The notes: generated by a model from the sequence alone, not told the origin. Positions 40,560 through 49,920 are shown, counted from the stretch's first letter. The stretch: DNA of 64,000 nt from CAG-411 sp045124315 (GCA_045124315.1 JBGVLO010000183.1:1-64000); one strand, 5' to 3'. Numbers and translations: made by a program.

Positions 40560-42041
40560 CTATTTGTTCGTCTGCACTATAATTTCCAATATTCTTTTGG
40601 TGTCTGTTCCTATATTATAGTACTCACTATTTCGGACAAACGGAATCCACATGATCTGCTCGCCCTCTGCTATGACCAATCTGTGTTCTCTCTCTCCAGC
40701 AGGTATCTTGGCATCCTTGCACACTTTATATGCACTTTTATGATGGCCAGCTTTATCAATCTGTAAAAAGTCTGTCTTTCTCATAGTCCGCACAACAACG
40801 GTATTTTCTATTTTATCATAATCAAACCATTTCGTACAGTTATTTTTCGGAATATTTGTTCTGTCTATCCCTGCTCCCTCCATGTATTCCTGCACTTCGA
40901 ATATGCTTGCATACAGAAACAATCCCATTCCTTCATATCTATATTTTTTTGTAACAATCCAACCTTCCATACATTCTTTTGGTTCGTCTATTAAATACAT
41001 CTCGTGAAGAATAGGAATCATCCTGTCTTTTTCTTCTTTCTTTTCAAGATTTCTTTCAAAAACTAATTTTTCATATTCTCTACGAACCTGAATGGCATAT
41101 GGCAATTCCACTCTTCTGCCTGTCTGCTTTTCCATAAGCTCTATGATACTTAATATATGCTGTTGTGTAAAATCTTTATGCGTATCTGACAAAAGTTCCA
41201 GTATTTTTTTTATGATCCATTTTTGCAAAACCACATCCTGAGTCTGTATTCCCGACAAATCAAGGCAATATCGTCCATCTTCCTTTTTCTCTACCCATTG
41301 TACGAAAGCGTTTTTCCCCATCCGTTCTAAGAATTCCTCTATTTCAGACAATTGGGATGCTGTATCTACAATATGCTCCACCGTCTTTGGATTGATTGTT
41401 TCCTTTAACATTGGAATAATCTCATTTCTTAATCGATTTCTGGTATAGATATTTTTTGCATTTGTACTGTCCTGGCAGAATCCCTGACTCCGCAGTTGCA
41501 AGTACCTTTCTATCTCTTCTCTCGTAAGAACCAGCAACGGCCGAACGACCAATCCTCGTTTAGGCGACATACCAGTCAGTCCGGTAATACCGGTTCCCCT
41601 GCATAAATGATGCAATACGGTCTCAGCCTGATCGTTTTTATGATGGGCCACGGCAATCTTTGCACCTCCAAGAGATTTTGCCTTTTCCTCCATACATGCA
41701 TAACGCATCTTCCTACCAGCTTCTTCCTCAGATATGCCCTGTTCTTTTGCAATTTTCGGAATATCTTTTTCTATTACTTCCAATGTAATATGATGCTTTT
41801 GGCAAAATTTCTCCACAAAACGCTGATCCCGAATTGCTTCCTCTCCCCGTATTTGATGATTGACATGTACTGCAAAAATTTCATATTGCTCACTCTTTTG
41901 CAACGCAAGTAAAAGAAGCATGAGACATACAGAATCAGCACCACCAGACAATCCAACAACAATCCGATCCCCTTTTTCTAAAAGTTCCTGTTGTTGTATA
42001 AATTGTCTCACTTTCTGCTCTAGTCTCATGCTTTCTTTCAC
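40560..42041 (-). CDS. tilS: tRNA(Ile)-lysidine synthetase
   Basis: Modifies C34 of tRNA-Ile(CAU) to lysidine so that AUA is read. The 493-aa protein has the N-type ATP pyrophosphatase loop VGLSGGADSVCL (about residues 28-39), HVNHQIRG, HHKNDQAET and SPKRGLVVRPLL, plus the C-terminal substrate-binding domains (SAYKVCKDAKIPAGER). The GTG at 42041 is spaced well from AGAGG; an ATG four codons later is possible. Confidence 0.94.
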   Translation of the reverse strand: MKESMRLEQKVRQFIQQQELLEKGDRIVVGLSGGADSVCLMLLLLALQKSEQYEIFAVHVNHQIRGEEAIRDQRFVEKFCQKHHITLEVIEKDIPKIAKEQGISEEEAGRKMRYACMEEKAKSLGGAKIAVAHHKNDQAETVLHHLCRGTGITGLTGMSPKRGLVVRPLLVLTREEIERYLQLRSQGFCQDSTNAKNIYTRNRLRNEIIPMLKETINPKTVEHIVDTASQLSEIEEFLERMGKNAFVQWVEKKEDGRYCLDLSGIQTQDVVLQKWIIKKILELLSDTHKDFTQQHILSIIELMEKQTGRRVELPYAIQVRREYEKLVFERNLEKKEEKDRMIPILHEMYLIDEPKECMEGWIVTKKYRYEGMGLFLYASIFEVQEYMEGAGIDRTNIPKNNCTKWFDYDKIENTVVVRTMRKTDFLQIDKAGHHKSAYKVCKDAKIPAGEREHRLVIAEGEQIMWIPFVRNSEYYNIGTDTKRILEIIVQTNK

Positions 42042-42078
42042 TTTTCTTTTTCCTCTCTTTCTATGAAAAGATTCTTAT

Positions 42079-43125
42079 TTATTTAATAAACTTATGGTAC
42101 AACTCCACATGATCATAAATACAACGCCAACTGCTGGTAGAACCTGCGGTTACACATATGTAAGTATGTCCATTCTTATCCTGGGCCATACTTGCCGCAC
42201 AACTTCCTGACTGGTTGACAAAACCTGTTTTTGCATAAAGGATCTCACTGTTTGTATCTTTATCCTCAATTCTTCTTAAAAACCAGTTCGAAATCAAAAT
42301 TCCGTCTTTGTGCTTTTTTGTCTTTGCTGTGGTATAAGTACGAGCATTCAAAACCTTCTGGCATAGTTCATTCTCACTTGCCGCCTTCATGATCAACGCC
42401 ATATCATATGGTGTACTGTAATGGTCATCCGCATATAATCCCACACAATTGGTAAAATGTGTGGTTTCTGCTATTCCCAATTCTTCCAGTTTCTCATTCA
42501 TCAACTTCACAAACTCCTCGTGGGAACCTGCCACATAATTGGCCAGTGCAACAGCTGCATCTGCTCCGGAAGGAAGAATGGTTCCATAAAATAAATCTCT
42601 CACTGGAACGGTCTCATTTTTCGCAAACCCCACTGCACTACAATCATTACTATAACAATAATCTGTAATATCAATTGTAATCTTTACCTTATCATCCAAC
42701 TGTTCTTCTGTCACGTGCTCTGCTGCAACCAATACAGTCAGTATCTTCGTCATAGATGCCGGATACATTTGCTTCTTTGTTCCCTTTGCAGCCAGGATCT
42801 CCTTGTTATCCACATCTATCAGCACACCTTTTGAACTAACCACTGAATTGCCAAATTTTTGTGTATTTTCAGTCTGCACTGCTTCAAAAGACCACGGCTC
42901 TTTCGTTGGTTCTGCCGTAGGTACCTGTGTAGCAGTCACTTCTGCTGTATGCTCTACAACTCCTGTGTCCTTGGATTTTCCGCCTTTGCAGACTGCAATA
43001 CCCACCACAACAGTCAAAAGAAACACACCTGCAATACTACCTACTATTATTTTCCCGGTTCTCTTCTGTTTTTCTAGTTGATTTCTTCTACTTCGCTCAC
43101 GGAAACTTTCTACTTGATCACCCAT
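42079..43125 (-). CDS. D-alanyl-D-alanine carboxypeptidase (penicillin-binding, DacF-like)
   Basis: A 348-aa membrane-anchored serine peptidase that trims peptidoglycan stem peptides. The basic cytoplasmic start (QLEKQKRTGK region) precedes one membrane helix (about residues 27-47) and a Thr-rich linker. The active-site motifs are YPASMTKIL (SxxK, about 125), LPSGADAAVALA (the SxN position carries Ala, a variant form) and YAKTGFVNQSG (KTG). No C-terminal amphipathic anchor is seen; anchoring is N-terminal instead. GAGGTAGATAT precedes the ATG. Confidence 0.85.
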   Translation of the reverse strand: MGDQVESFRERSRRNQLEKQKRTGKIIVGSIAGVFLLTVVVGIAVCKGGKSKDTGVVEHTAEVTATQVPTAEPTKEPWSFEAVQTENTQKFGNSVVSSKGVLIDVDNKEILAAKGTKKQMYPASMTKILTVLVAAEHVTEEQLDDKVKITIDITDYCYSNDCSAVGFAKNETVPVRDLFYGTILPSGADAAVALANYVAGSHEEFVKLMNEKLEELGIAETTHFTNCVGLYADDHYSTPYDMALIMKAASENELCQKVLNARTYTTAKTKKHKDGILISNWFLRRIEDKDTNSEILYAKTGFVNQSGSCAASMAQDKNGHTYICVTAGSTSSWRCIYDHVELYHKFIK

Positions 43126-43330
43126 ATATCTACCTCGATTCTTTTAAATTTACTCTTCTGTTTTCTATCTGTTTGAACGCCTAATAACCTGACTCTATAC
43201 AACCATTTCTACTTTCCCATTCAAACCCCGACCTAACTGTTCCTTCCTTTCGGATATGAAAAAGGGCTACTCTTTATTTTACTACACATTTGCTTTCTTT
43301 TCCATAATTTCCCGAAACAGTTTTTATGAC

Positions 43331-43369
43331 GAAAAATGTCCACATCTGCCTTACGACAAACGTGGACAT
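43331..43369 (-). terminator. Terminator of serC-serA
   Basis: ATGTCCAC (43336-43343) and GTGGACAT (43362-43369) form a perfect 8-bp stem. Minus-strand T run TTTTTC follows. It lies about 120 bp after the serA stop; the other orientation also has a T-like run. The remaining gene-free bases 43126-43330 show nothing I can support. Confidence 0.65.
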
Positions 43370-43488
43370 CAAAAAAGCATTCTTTCTTTATTATTTATAC
43401 AAAAAGTATGTAACGAACTATCTGGTGCGGGAACACCCCAAACAGTACTCCGTCCTAATGGAAAGTCGTAATAAAGGAACATTAATGC

Positions 43489-44652
43489 CTATTTTACAAC
43501 ACGAACCTTCAATACTCCATCAATTGCTGTAAGCTTCTCAACTATTGCATCAGAAGATGCTACAGATGCATCAATGATAGAATATGCATACTCTCCTCTT
43601 GACTTATTTACAAAGTTATCAATGTTAATTCCGTCTGCTGAGAATACAGTTGTAAACTGAGATAACATATTTGGTACATTTTTGTGGCAGATTGCGTAAC
43701 GAGCTGCAGACTCGCATACACCAGCGTCACATGCAGGATAATTTACAGAATTCTTAATGTTACCATTCTCAAAGAAATCCAATAATTCTTTCACTGCCAT
43801 AACTGCACAGTTATCTTCTGACTCTGCTGTAGATGCTCCAAGATGTGGGAATGCAACAACATTCTTAGCCTGAGCAATCTTAGCAGTTGGAATATCTGTT
43901 ACATATTTCTTAATCTTACCACTCTCTAAAGCAGCAACCATATCATCATCATTTACCAATACGTCTCTTGCAAAGTTAAGAACAACAGCTCCATCTTTCA
44001 TCATATCCAATGCAGCCTTATTGATCATACCCTTTGTGCTATCCAAAGCAGGTACATGTACTGTGATAAAATCACACTCTTTGAAGATTTCTTCATTTGT
44101 CTTAACAATCTGTACGTTTCTTGAAAGATTCAAAGCGTGCTGTACAGAAAGGAATGGATCACATCCCACTACTTCCATACCTAAATGTGTTGCAGCATTT
44201 GCTACTAATACACCAATTGCTCCAAGACCAATTACACCAAGCTTCTTTCCCTGGATCTCAGTTCCTGCAAAAGCCTTCTTAGCCTTTTCCATATCTTTTC
44301 CAATATTCTCATTTGTCTTATTCTCATCTACCCAGTTCATTCCGCCCTTGATATCACGAGAAGCAAGCATTAAACCTGCAATCACAAGCTCTTTTACACC
44401 ATTTGCATTTGCTCCCGGTGTATTAAATACTACGATACCCTTATCGGCACACTTATCCAAAGGAATGTTATTTACTCCGGCACCAGCTCTTGCAACAGCC
44501 TGAAGGTTGTCAGAAAGTTCCAAATCATGCATTGCTGCACTTCTTACTAATACAGCATTTGCATCTGCAAAATTCTCTGTCTTCTCGTAATTATCAGTTA
44601 ATAAATCCAAACCACATGCTGCGATAGGATTTAGGCAATTTACTTTAATCAT
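43489..44652 (-). CDS. serA: D-3-phosphoglycerate dehydrogenase
   Basis: First step of serine synthesis: 3-phosphoglycerate to 3-phosphohydroxypyruvate with NAD. The 387-aa protein has the NAD-binding GxGxxG motif in VIGLGAIGVLVAN (about 150), catalytic Arg in NFARDVLVN, Glu in the following strand and His in AFPHLGASTAES. A C-terminal ACT-type domain (about 310-387, ending IDGVLKVRVVK) suggests serine feedback. The start at 44652 follows AAAGGAAAAGAATT; the longer frame adds an unlikely MSKIRMERKRI. It is cotranscribed after serC. Confidence 0.93.
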   Translation of the reverse strand: MIKVNCLNPIAACGLDLLTDNYEKTENFADANAVLVRSAAMHDLELSDNLQAVARAGAGVNNIPLDKCADKGIVVFNTPGANANGVKELVIAGLMLASRDIKGGMNWVDENKTNENIGKDMEKAKKAFAGTEIQGKKLGVIGLGAIGVLVANAATHLGMEVVGCDPFLSVQHALNLSRNVQIVKTNEEIFKECDFITVHVPALDSTKGMINKAALDMMKDGAVVLNFARDVLVNDDDMVAALESGKIKKYVTDIPTAKIAQAKNVVAFPHLGASTAESEDNCAVMAVKELLDFFENGNIKNSVNYPACDAGVCESAARYAICHKNVPNMLSQFTTVFSADGINIDNFVNKSRGEYAYSIIDASVASSDAIVEKLTAIDGVLKVRVVK

Positions 44653-44762
44653 AATTCTTTTCCTTTCCATTCTAATCTTTGACACAACGAAACAGGATAA
44701 AGCATTCTTTACCCTGTTCCCTAGAAGTTAATGGTCACAAATTCGTGACTCCGATCATCTCA

Positions 44763-45848
44763 TTACTTTGCGTTCTCAGCTTCAAACTTCTTCATGAACT
44801 CTACTAACTTCTCTACACCTTCCTTAGGCATAGCGTTGTAAATACTAGCTCTCATACCACCAACTGTTCTGTGACCCTTAAGGTTCTCAAAACCGGCAGC
44901 CTTTGCTTCTGCAACAAACTTCGCATCCAAATCTGCATCCCCTGTTACAAATGGAACATTCATCAAAGAACGATCTTCTTTGCGAACCGTTCCCTTGAAT
45001 AACTTGCTCTCATCCAAGAAATCATAAAGAATTTTAGCCTTCTCTTCATTTTTCTGCTTCATAACCTCTAAGCCGCCCATTTTCTTAAGCCACTTAAATA
45101 CCTTACCACAGATATAGATTCCATAGCATGGAGGTGTATTGTAAAGAGAATCGTTATCAGCCTGAGTCTTGAACTTCAACATAGTAGGTGTTCCTTCTAA
45201 CACATCATCTGTAATCAAATCTTCACGAATAATTGAAATAACCACACCTGCAGGTCCGATATTCTTCTGTACACCACCATAAATGATACCATACTTGGTC
45301 ACATCCACTGGCTCTGATAAAAAGCATGAGGATACATCCGATACTAAGATTTTACCCTTTGTGTTTGGTAATGTCTTAAACTTAGTACCATAAATGGTAT
45401 TGTTTTCACAAATATATACGTAATCAGCATCTTCACTAATTGGTAGGTCTGAACAATCCGGAATGTAGGAGTATGTCTTATCTTCAGACGATGCAATGGC
45501 ATTTACCTTACCATACTTCTGTGCTTCCTGATAGGCCTTCTTCGCCCACTGTCCAGTAATAATGTAATCAGCAACTTTATTCTTCATAAGGTTCATAGGA
45601 ATCGCTGCAAACTGCTGCGAAGCACCACCCTGTAAGAATAATACTTTGTAGTTATCAGGAATATTCATAAGATCACGAAGATCCTGTTCTGCTTCTTTGA
45701 TGATTGTGTCATAAGCTTTTGATCTATGACTCATCTCCATAACAGACATTCCTGTACCCTTGTAATCAAGCATCTCTTCTGCTGCTTCTTTTAATACTTC
45801 TTCCGGCAATACTGCTGGACCTGCTGAAAAGTTATAAACTCTTCCCAT
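44763..45848 (-). CDS. serC: Phosphoserine aminotransferase
   Basis: Second step of serine synthesis: converts 3-phosphohydroxypyruvate and glutamate to phosphoserine, with a parallel role in vitamin B6 synthesis in many bacteria. The 361-aa protein starts VYNFSAGPAVLPEEVL, the family signature. The pyridoxal phosphate lysine lies in YGGVQKNIGPAG (about 198), and RGHRTVGGMRASIYN-type sequence near the end binds substrate phosphate. GGAGGATTTTCACT precedes the ATG. The serC-serA gap is about 110 bp, and a consensus promoter lies at 45946-45974. No phosphoserine phosphatase is in the window. Confidence 0.95.
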   Translation of the reverse strand: MGRVYNFSAGPAVLPEEVLKEAAEEMLDYKGTGMSVMEMSHRSKAYDTIIKEAEQDLRDLMNIPDNYKVLFLQGGASQQFAAIPMNLMKNKVADYIITGQWAKKAYQEAQKYGKVNAIASSEDKTYSYIPDCSDLPISEDADYVYICENNTIYGTKFKTLPNTKGKILVSDVSSCFLSEPVDVTKYGIIYGGVQKNIGPAGVVISIIREDLITDDVLEGTPTMLKFKTQADNDSLYNTPPCYGIYICGKVFKWLKKMGGLEVMKQKNEEKAKILYDFLDESKLFKGTVRKEDRSLMNVPFVTGDADLDAKFVAEAKAAGFENLKGHRTVGGMRASIYNAMPKEGVEKLVEFMKKFEAENAK

Positions 45849-45945
45849 AGTGAAAATCCTCCTTTGAAATCTCTATCTATTAAACAGCAAGGAAGTATCC
45901 ACGTCGGGATAGAACACGCCCTTGTTGTTCTCGTACACTTTATAC

Positions 45946-45974
45946 ATTATAAGACCTTGTGAAATTTTCGTCAA
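45946..45974 (-). promoter_or_regulatory. Predicted sigma-A promoter of serC-serA
   Basis: Minus strand TTGACG (45969-45974), exactly 17 bp, TATAAT (45946-45951), about 95 bp before serC. It begins 14 bp from the end of the palindromic element at 45988-46180. Confidence 0.78.
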
Positions 45975-45987
45975 TATATTAATTTCA

Positions 45988-46180
45988 GGTAACTGTTCTG
46001 AACCTGAATAATGAAACAATTAGATACGATATGCTGGCATATAAGTAGCTAATTGTTTCATTATTTAGGCACTCGAACAGAGTTGCCGCCCCATATATGA
46101 GCAGTCTTAGTGCATAGCACGAAACTGGAGCTTGTAAAAGCGACGAGTGCGAATATATGGGGTGGGTTCAGAACAATCAC
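45988..46180. repeat. 193-bp nested palindromic element (copy E of the GTAAC family)
   Basis: Outer arms GTAACTGTTCTGAACC (45989-46004) and GGTTCAGAACAATCAC (46165-46180) pair at 13 of 16 positions. Inside are a perfect 17-bp hairpin, AATAATGAAACAATTAG (46007-46023) with its complement (46049-46065), and a perfect 10-bp pair, CCCCATATAT (46089-46098) with ATATATGGGG (46153-46162). The segment GTAAAAGCGACGAGTGCGAA also resembles part of copy D near 49890-49915. It fills the space between the ilvB stop and the serC promoter and may serve as a terminator. Confidence 0.65.
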
Positions 46181-46184
46181 TTTC

Positions 46185-47858
46185 CTATAGCTTTGTATTT
46201 TCATCCACAATCTCACTAATTGCGGAACCAGGTGCCACCATTGGCCAGACCTTTTCGTCTGGATCTATGACGCATTCAATAAATACAGGCTCATTTGTTG
46301 CCAATGCTTCTGCAAATACCTCTTCTACTTCTTCTTTCTTTGTAACGCGGTATGCTTTGCAACCCATAGCTTCTGCCACCTTCACAAAGTCCACTTTATC
46401 TTCTAATACTGTTTGGGAATAACGCTGTCCATAGAACAGGTTCTGCCATTGACGAACCATTCCAAGTACATGATTGTTAAATACCACTTGAATAATCGGA
46501 ATATTATAACGGGTTGCTGTGGCAATCTCGTTCATATTCATACGGAAGCATCCATCACCGGCAATATTAATTACCTGCTTTTCCGATACACCAACCTGCG
46601 CTCCAATGGCAGCACCCAGTCCGTATCCCATGGTTCCCAATCCACCGGAAGTTAACAATCTTCTAGGCTTCTGATAACGGAAGAACTGTGCAGCCCACAT
46701 TTGATGTTGTCCTACATCTGTGGAAATGATACAGTCTCCCTTTGTCAGTTTGTTGATTACTTCCATCACATATGGTCCGGTTAACACATCCTGCGGATAA
46801 GTCAATGGCAATTCTTCTTTTCTCTTCTTCACCAAATCGATCCATTCTGTATGTTTCATTGGCTCAAGACGATTTAAAAGAATTTCTAGGACAGACTTAC
46901 AATCCCCGATCACACTGGCATTCACACGGATATTTTTGTTTACTTCTGCCGCGTCTACATCGATATGTAAAATCTTTGCCTTGCTTGCAAACTTTTTCGC
47001 ATTTCCAGTAACACGATCAGAAAAACGTGCACCAAGAACCACAAGGAGATCACAATCTGTCACTGTCAGATTAGCAGTCTTTGTTCCATGCATACCTAAC
47101 ATTCCCATGTAATAAGGATGTTCTCCATTAAATGCACCTTTTCCCATAAGTGTATCACAGACTGGTGCGTCAATTCTCTCTGCAAAAGCCTTCAATTCTT
47201 TATCTGCACCGGAAATCACTGCACCGCCACCTACAAAGATAACCGGCTTCTTTGCATTCTTGATCATGGAAACAGCCTTATCAATATCTGCCTCGCGAAT
47301 GGTATCTGTAATACGAATATTTTCTTTTACCACCATCTGCTTAAACTCCGTCTTTGCTGCAGTTACATCCTTTGTAACATCCACTAAGACAGGACCCGGT
47401 CTTCCTGTTCTTGCAATGGAAAAGGCACGACGAATAGTTTCAGCCAGTTTCTTTACATCTTTTACAATGAAGCTATGCTTCGTGATCGGCATCGTAACTC
47501 CCGCAATATCCACTTCCTGAAAACTATCTTTTCCAAGCAGAGCATTCGTTACATTACAGGTAATTGCTACCATTGGAACAGAATCCATCATTGCTGTAGC
47601 AATTCCGGTAACAAGATTTGTGGCTCCTGGACCGCTGGTTGCCATACACACGCCAACTTTCCCAGTTGCTCTTGCATATCCATCCGCAGCATGGGATGCC
47701 CCCTGTTCGTGAGATGTCAAGATATGTTTAATTTCATCCTGATGACGATACAATTCATCGTATACATTTAAAATTGCTCCTCCCGGGTATCCGAATACAG
47801 TATCTACTCCCTGCTCTTTTAAACATTCTACAATTATTTGTGAACCATTTAACTGCAT
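46185..47858 (-). CDS. ilvB: Acetolactate synthase, large (catalytic) subunit
   Basis: Thiamine-diphosphate enzyme condensing pyruvate to acetolactate (valine, leucine) or with 2-ketobutyrate (isoleucine). The 557-aa protein has the cofactor Glu in LTSHEQGASHAADGYAR (about 50), the central FAD-binding domain (GMLGMHGTKTAN, about 255) and the ThDP motif starting AGDGCFRMNMNEIATA (about 440). It is at the end of leuB-(small protein)-ilvD-ilvB. No ilvN regulatory subunit gene is adjacent, so feedback control must be encoded elsewhere. GGAGAGGAAAAC precedes the ATG. Confidence 0.94.
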   Translation of the reverse strand: MQLNGSQIIVECLKEQGVDTVFGYPGGAILNVYDELYRHQDEIKHILTSHEQGASHAADGYARATGKVGVCMATSGPGATNLVTGIATAMMDSVPMVAITCNVTNALLGKDSFQEVDIAGVTMPITKHSFIVKDVKKLAETIRRAFSIARTGRPGPVLVDVTKDVTAAKTEFKQMVVKENIRITDTIREADIDKAVSMIKNAKKPVIFVGGGAVISGADKELKAFAERIDAPVCDTLMGKGAFNGEHPYYMGMLGMHGTKTANLTVTDCDLLVVLGARFSDRVTGNAKKFASKAKILHIDVDAAEVNKNIRVNASVIGDCKSVLEILLNRLEPMKHTEWIDLVKKRKEELPLTYPQDVLTGPYVMEVINKLTKGDCIISTDVGQHQMWAAQFFRYQKPRRLLTSGGLGTMGYGLGAAIGAQVGVSEKQVINIAGDGCFRMNMNEIATATRYNIPIIQVVFNNHVLGMVRQWQNLFYGQRYSQTVLEDKVDFVKVAEAMGCKAYRVTKKEEVEEVFAEALATNEPVFIECVIDPDEKVWPMVAPGSAISEIVDENTKL

Positions 47859-47896
47859 GTTTTCCTCTCCTGTCTTTTCATTTTATCCTATCTACA

Positions 47897-47935
47897 CAGA
47901 GGGCGCGATCATGACCATGCACAATGCCCCCTCTG
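47897..47935. repeat. Hairpin in the ilvD-ilvB spacer
   Basis: CAGAGGG (47897-47903) and CCCTCTG (47929-47935) pair across 25 bp in the 129-bp gap between the ilvD stop and ilvB start. There is no T run, so mRNA processing or partial attenuation is more likely than termination. Confidence 0.4.
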
Positions 47936-47987
47936 AAATCCAAAACCGGTTATCCATGTTCTATCTCCGGATACCGAACATCGTTCT

Positions 47988-49649
47988 TTATTTTACCTCT
48001 AAAATAGCTCCACGATTTCCAGAAGTAACCATCTTCGAATATCTTGCAAGATATCCACTTACTTCTTTTTCCTTTGGCTGCCATTTTTCTTTTCTCTTTG
48101 CTAACTCTTCGTCCGATACTTTCACATTCAGACTAAGTCCAGGAATATCAATAGAAATAATATCTCCCTCTTCTACTAATGCAATTGGTCCTCCAACTGC
48201 TGCTTCCGGTGAAACATGTCCAATAGAAGCTCCACGAGAAGCCCCGGAGAAACGTCCATCTGTAATCAAAGCTACAGAAGATCCTAATCCCATACCTGCA
48301 ATAGCAGATGTTGGATTTAGCATTTCTCTCATACCAGGTCCACCCTTAGGTCCTTCGTAACGGATCACCACAACATCACCAGCGTTGATCTTTCCACCAC
48401 GGATCGCTGCAATGGCATCTTCCTCTGACTCGAATACACGGGCAGGTCCTTCATGAACCATCATCTCTGCTACCACTGCGGAACGTTTTACAACACTTCC
48501 GTCTGGTGCAAGATTTCCTTTTAATACCGCAAGTCCACCAGTCTGACTATATGGATTGTCAACTGGACGAATGACTTCTGGATTACGGTTTACACAACCC
48601 TTAATATTCTCTCCAAGGGTCTTTCCTGTAACAGTAATACAATCCTTATTTAACAAGTCTAACTTATCCAATTCATTCATAACAGCATGTACTCCACCAG
48701 CTTCGTTTAAGTCTTCCATATAAGTAGGACCTGCTGGTGCTAAATGACATAAGTTTGGTGTCTTTTCGCTGATCTCATTTGCAAATGCAATATCAAAATC
48801 AAATCCAACTTCATGAGCAATTGCAGGTAAATGTAACATACTGTTTGTGGAACATCCCAATGCCATATCTACTGTAAGTGCGTTTAAAATCGCATCCTTC
48901 GTCATAATATCTCTTGGACGGATGTTCTTCTCATACATCTCCATAACCTTCATACCTGCATGTTTTGCAAGCTTTAATCTTTCAGAATATACTGCTGGAA
49001 TAGTTCCATTTCCAGGCAATCCCATACCAAGTACTTCTGTCAGACAGTTCATAGAATTAGCTGTGTACATTCCTGAACAAGAACCACAGGTTGGACATGC
49101 CTTATTTACAAATTCCTGCACACCTTCTTCTGAAAGGTTACCTGCTGCATGTGCGCCCACTGCCTCAAACATACTAGACAGACTAGTCTTATGTCCCTGT
49201 ACATGCCCTGCCAACATAGGCCCACCACTAACAAATACAGTAGGAACGTTTACTCTGGCTGCTGCCATCAACAATCCCGGTACATTTTTATCACAGTTTG
49301 GCACCATAACCAATGCATCAAATGCATGTGCCATAGCCATACACTCTGTAGAATCTGCAATCAGATCTCTGGTAACCAATGAATACTTCATTCCTGTATG
49401 TCCCATTGCAATACCATCACACACTGCGATTGCAGGGAATACGATTGGAGTACCTCCTGCCATGGCAACTCCCATCTTTACAGCCTCTACAATTTTATCA
49501 ATATTCATGTGTCCAGGTACAATTTCATTGTAGGAACTTACAATACCCACTAATGGTTTCTGTAATTCTTCCTCTGTCAATCCCAATGCGTTAAACAAAG
49601 ATCTCTGAGGTGCGGTTGCAATTCCTTTTTTTACTGCATCACTCTTCAT
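47988..49649 (-). CDS. ilvD: Dihydroxy-acid dehydratase
   Basis: Dehydrates dihydroxy-isovalerate and dihydroxy-methylvalerate in branched-chain amino-acid synthesis. The 553-aa protein shows the family start MKSDAVKKGIATAPQRSLFN, PNCDKNVPGLLMAA, the Fe-S cysteine motif PTCGSCSGMYTANSMNC and the ending DGRFSGASRGASIGH. The start at 49649 has AAGGA 8 bases upstream; it overlaps the last 11 bp of the small membrane-protein gene, so the two are translationally coupled. Confidence 0.96.
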   Translation of the reverse strand: MKSDAVKKGIATAPQRSLFNALGLTEEELQKPLVGIVSSYNEIVPGHMNIDKIVEAVKMGVAMAGGTPIVFPAIAVCDGIAMGHTGMKYSLVTRDLIADSTECMAMAHAFDALVMVPNCDKNVPGLLMAAARVNVPTVFVSGGPMLAGHVQGHKTSLSSMFEAVGAHAAGNLSEEGVQEFVNKACPTCGSCSGMYTANSMNCLTEVLGMGLPGNGTIPAVYSERLKLAKHAGMKVMEMYEKNIRPRDIMTKDAILNALTVDMALGCSTNSMLHLPAIAHEVGFDFDIAFANEISEKTPNLCHLAPAGPTYMEDLNEAGGVHAVMNELDKLDLLNKDCITVTGKTLGENIKGCVNRNPEVIRPVDNPYSQTGGLAVLKGNLAPDGSVVKRSAVVAEMMVHEGPARVFESEEDAIAAIRGGKINAGDVVVIRYEGPKGGPGMREMLNPTSAIAGMGLGSSVALITDGRFSGASRGASIGHVSPEAAVGGPIALVEEGDIISIDIPGLSLNVKVSDEELAKRKEKWQPKEKEVSGYLARYSKMVTSGNRGAILEVK

Positions 49650-49794
49650 AATTTTCATCCTTTCTTATCTCTTTATCCGATTTTTTATGGCCTGTTTTTG
49701 TAAGAATCCTTGTAAATCGATATCCCACATAGCAAGAAGCTGCAAAACATACGATAAACACAATAATGGTCGATACAATTCCACTATTAAACAA
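49639..49794 (-). CDS. Small single-span membrane protein coupled to ilvD
   Basis: A 51-aa protein read from a TTG at 49792-49794 that has GGGAGG 8 bases upstream. After FNSG a hydrophobic stretch IVSTIIVFIVCFAASCYVGY (about residues 6-25) forms one membrane helix; the rest is a Lys/Asp/Glu-rich cytoplasmic tail. The open frame extends to 49899, but that part runs through repeat element D and lacks a binding site. The stop overlaps the ilvD start. Family and function are unknown. Confidence 0.5.
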   Translation of the reverse strand: MFNSGIVSTIIVFIVCFAASCYVGYRFTRILTKTGHKKSDKEIRKDENYEE

Positions 49795-49825
49795 TCCAAA
49801 AACCTCCCTATTCTCATCTATTGAT

Positions 49826-49916
49826 ATTGGGGTCAAAAGGCACATTTTGCTCACCAATTGATACCTACGAATTGCTACGCCGGTATCACATATTTGCACT
49901 CGTCGTCTTTACGGAC
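49826..49916. repeat. Dispersed structured element, copy D (partner at 57197-57253)
   Basis: In reverse complement, 49827-49890 matches 57197-57253 with a nearly identical 33-nt core carrying TGATACC/GGTATCA arms around a TACGAATTGCTACG loop (plus strand). A second hairpin, TTGGGGTCAAAA with TTTTGCTCACCAA, follows; its partner copy pairs TTGGGATCAAAA with TTTTGCCCCAA, so paired changes are partly compensatory. It lies between the leuB stop and the small gene and is read in the same sense as copy B in the arcC leader. Confidence 0.65.
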
Positions 49917-49920
49917 TATA

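Noticed and set aside
49795..49899. N-terminal extension of the small membrane protein
   Set aside because: The extra 35 codons are read out of repeat element D and lack a ribosome binding site.
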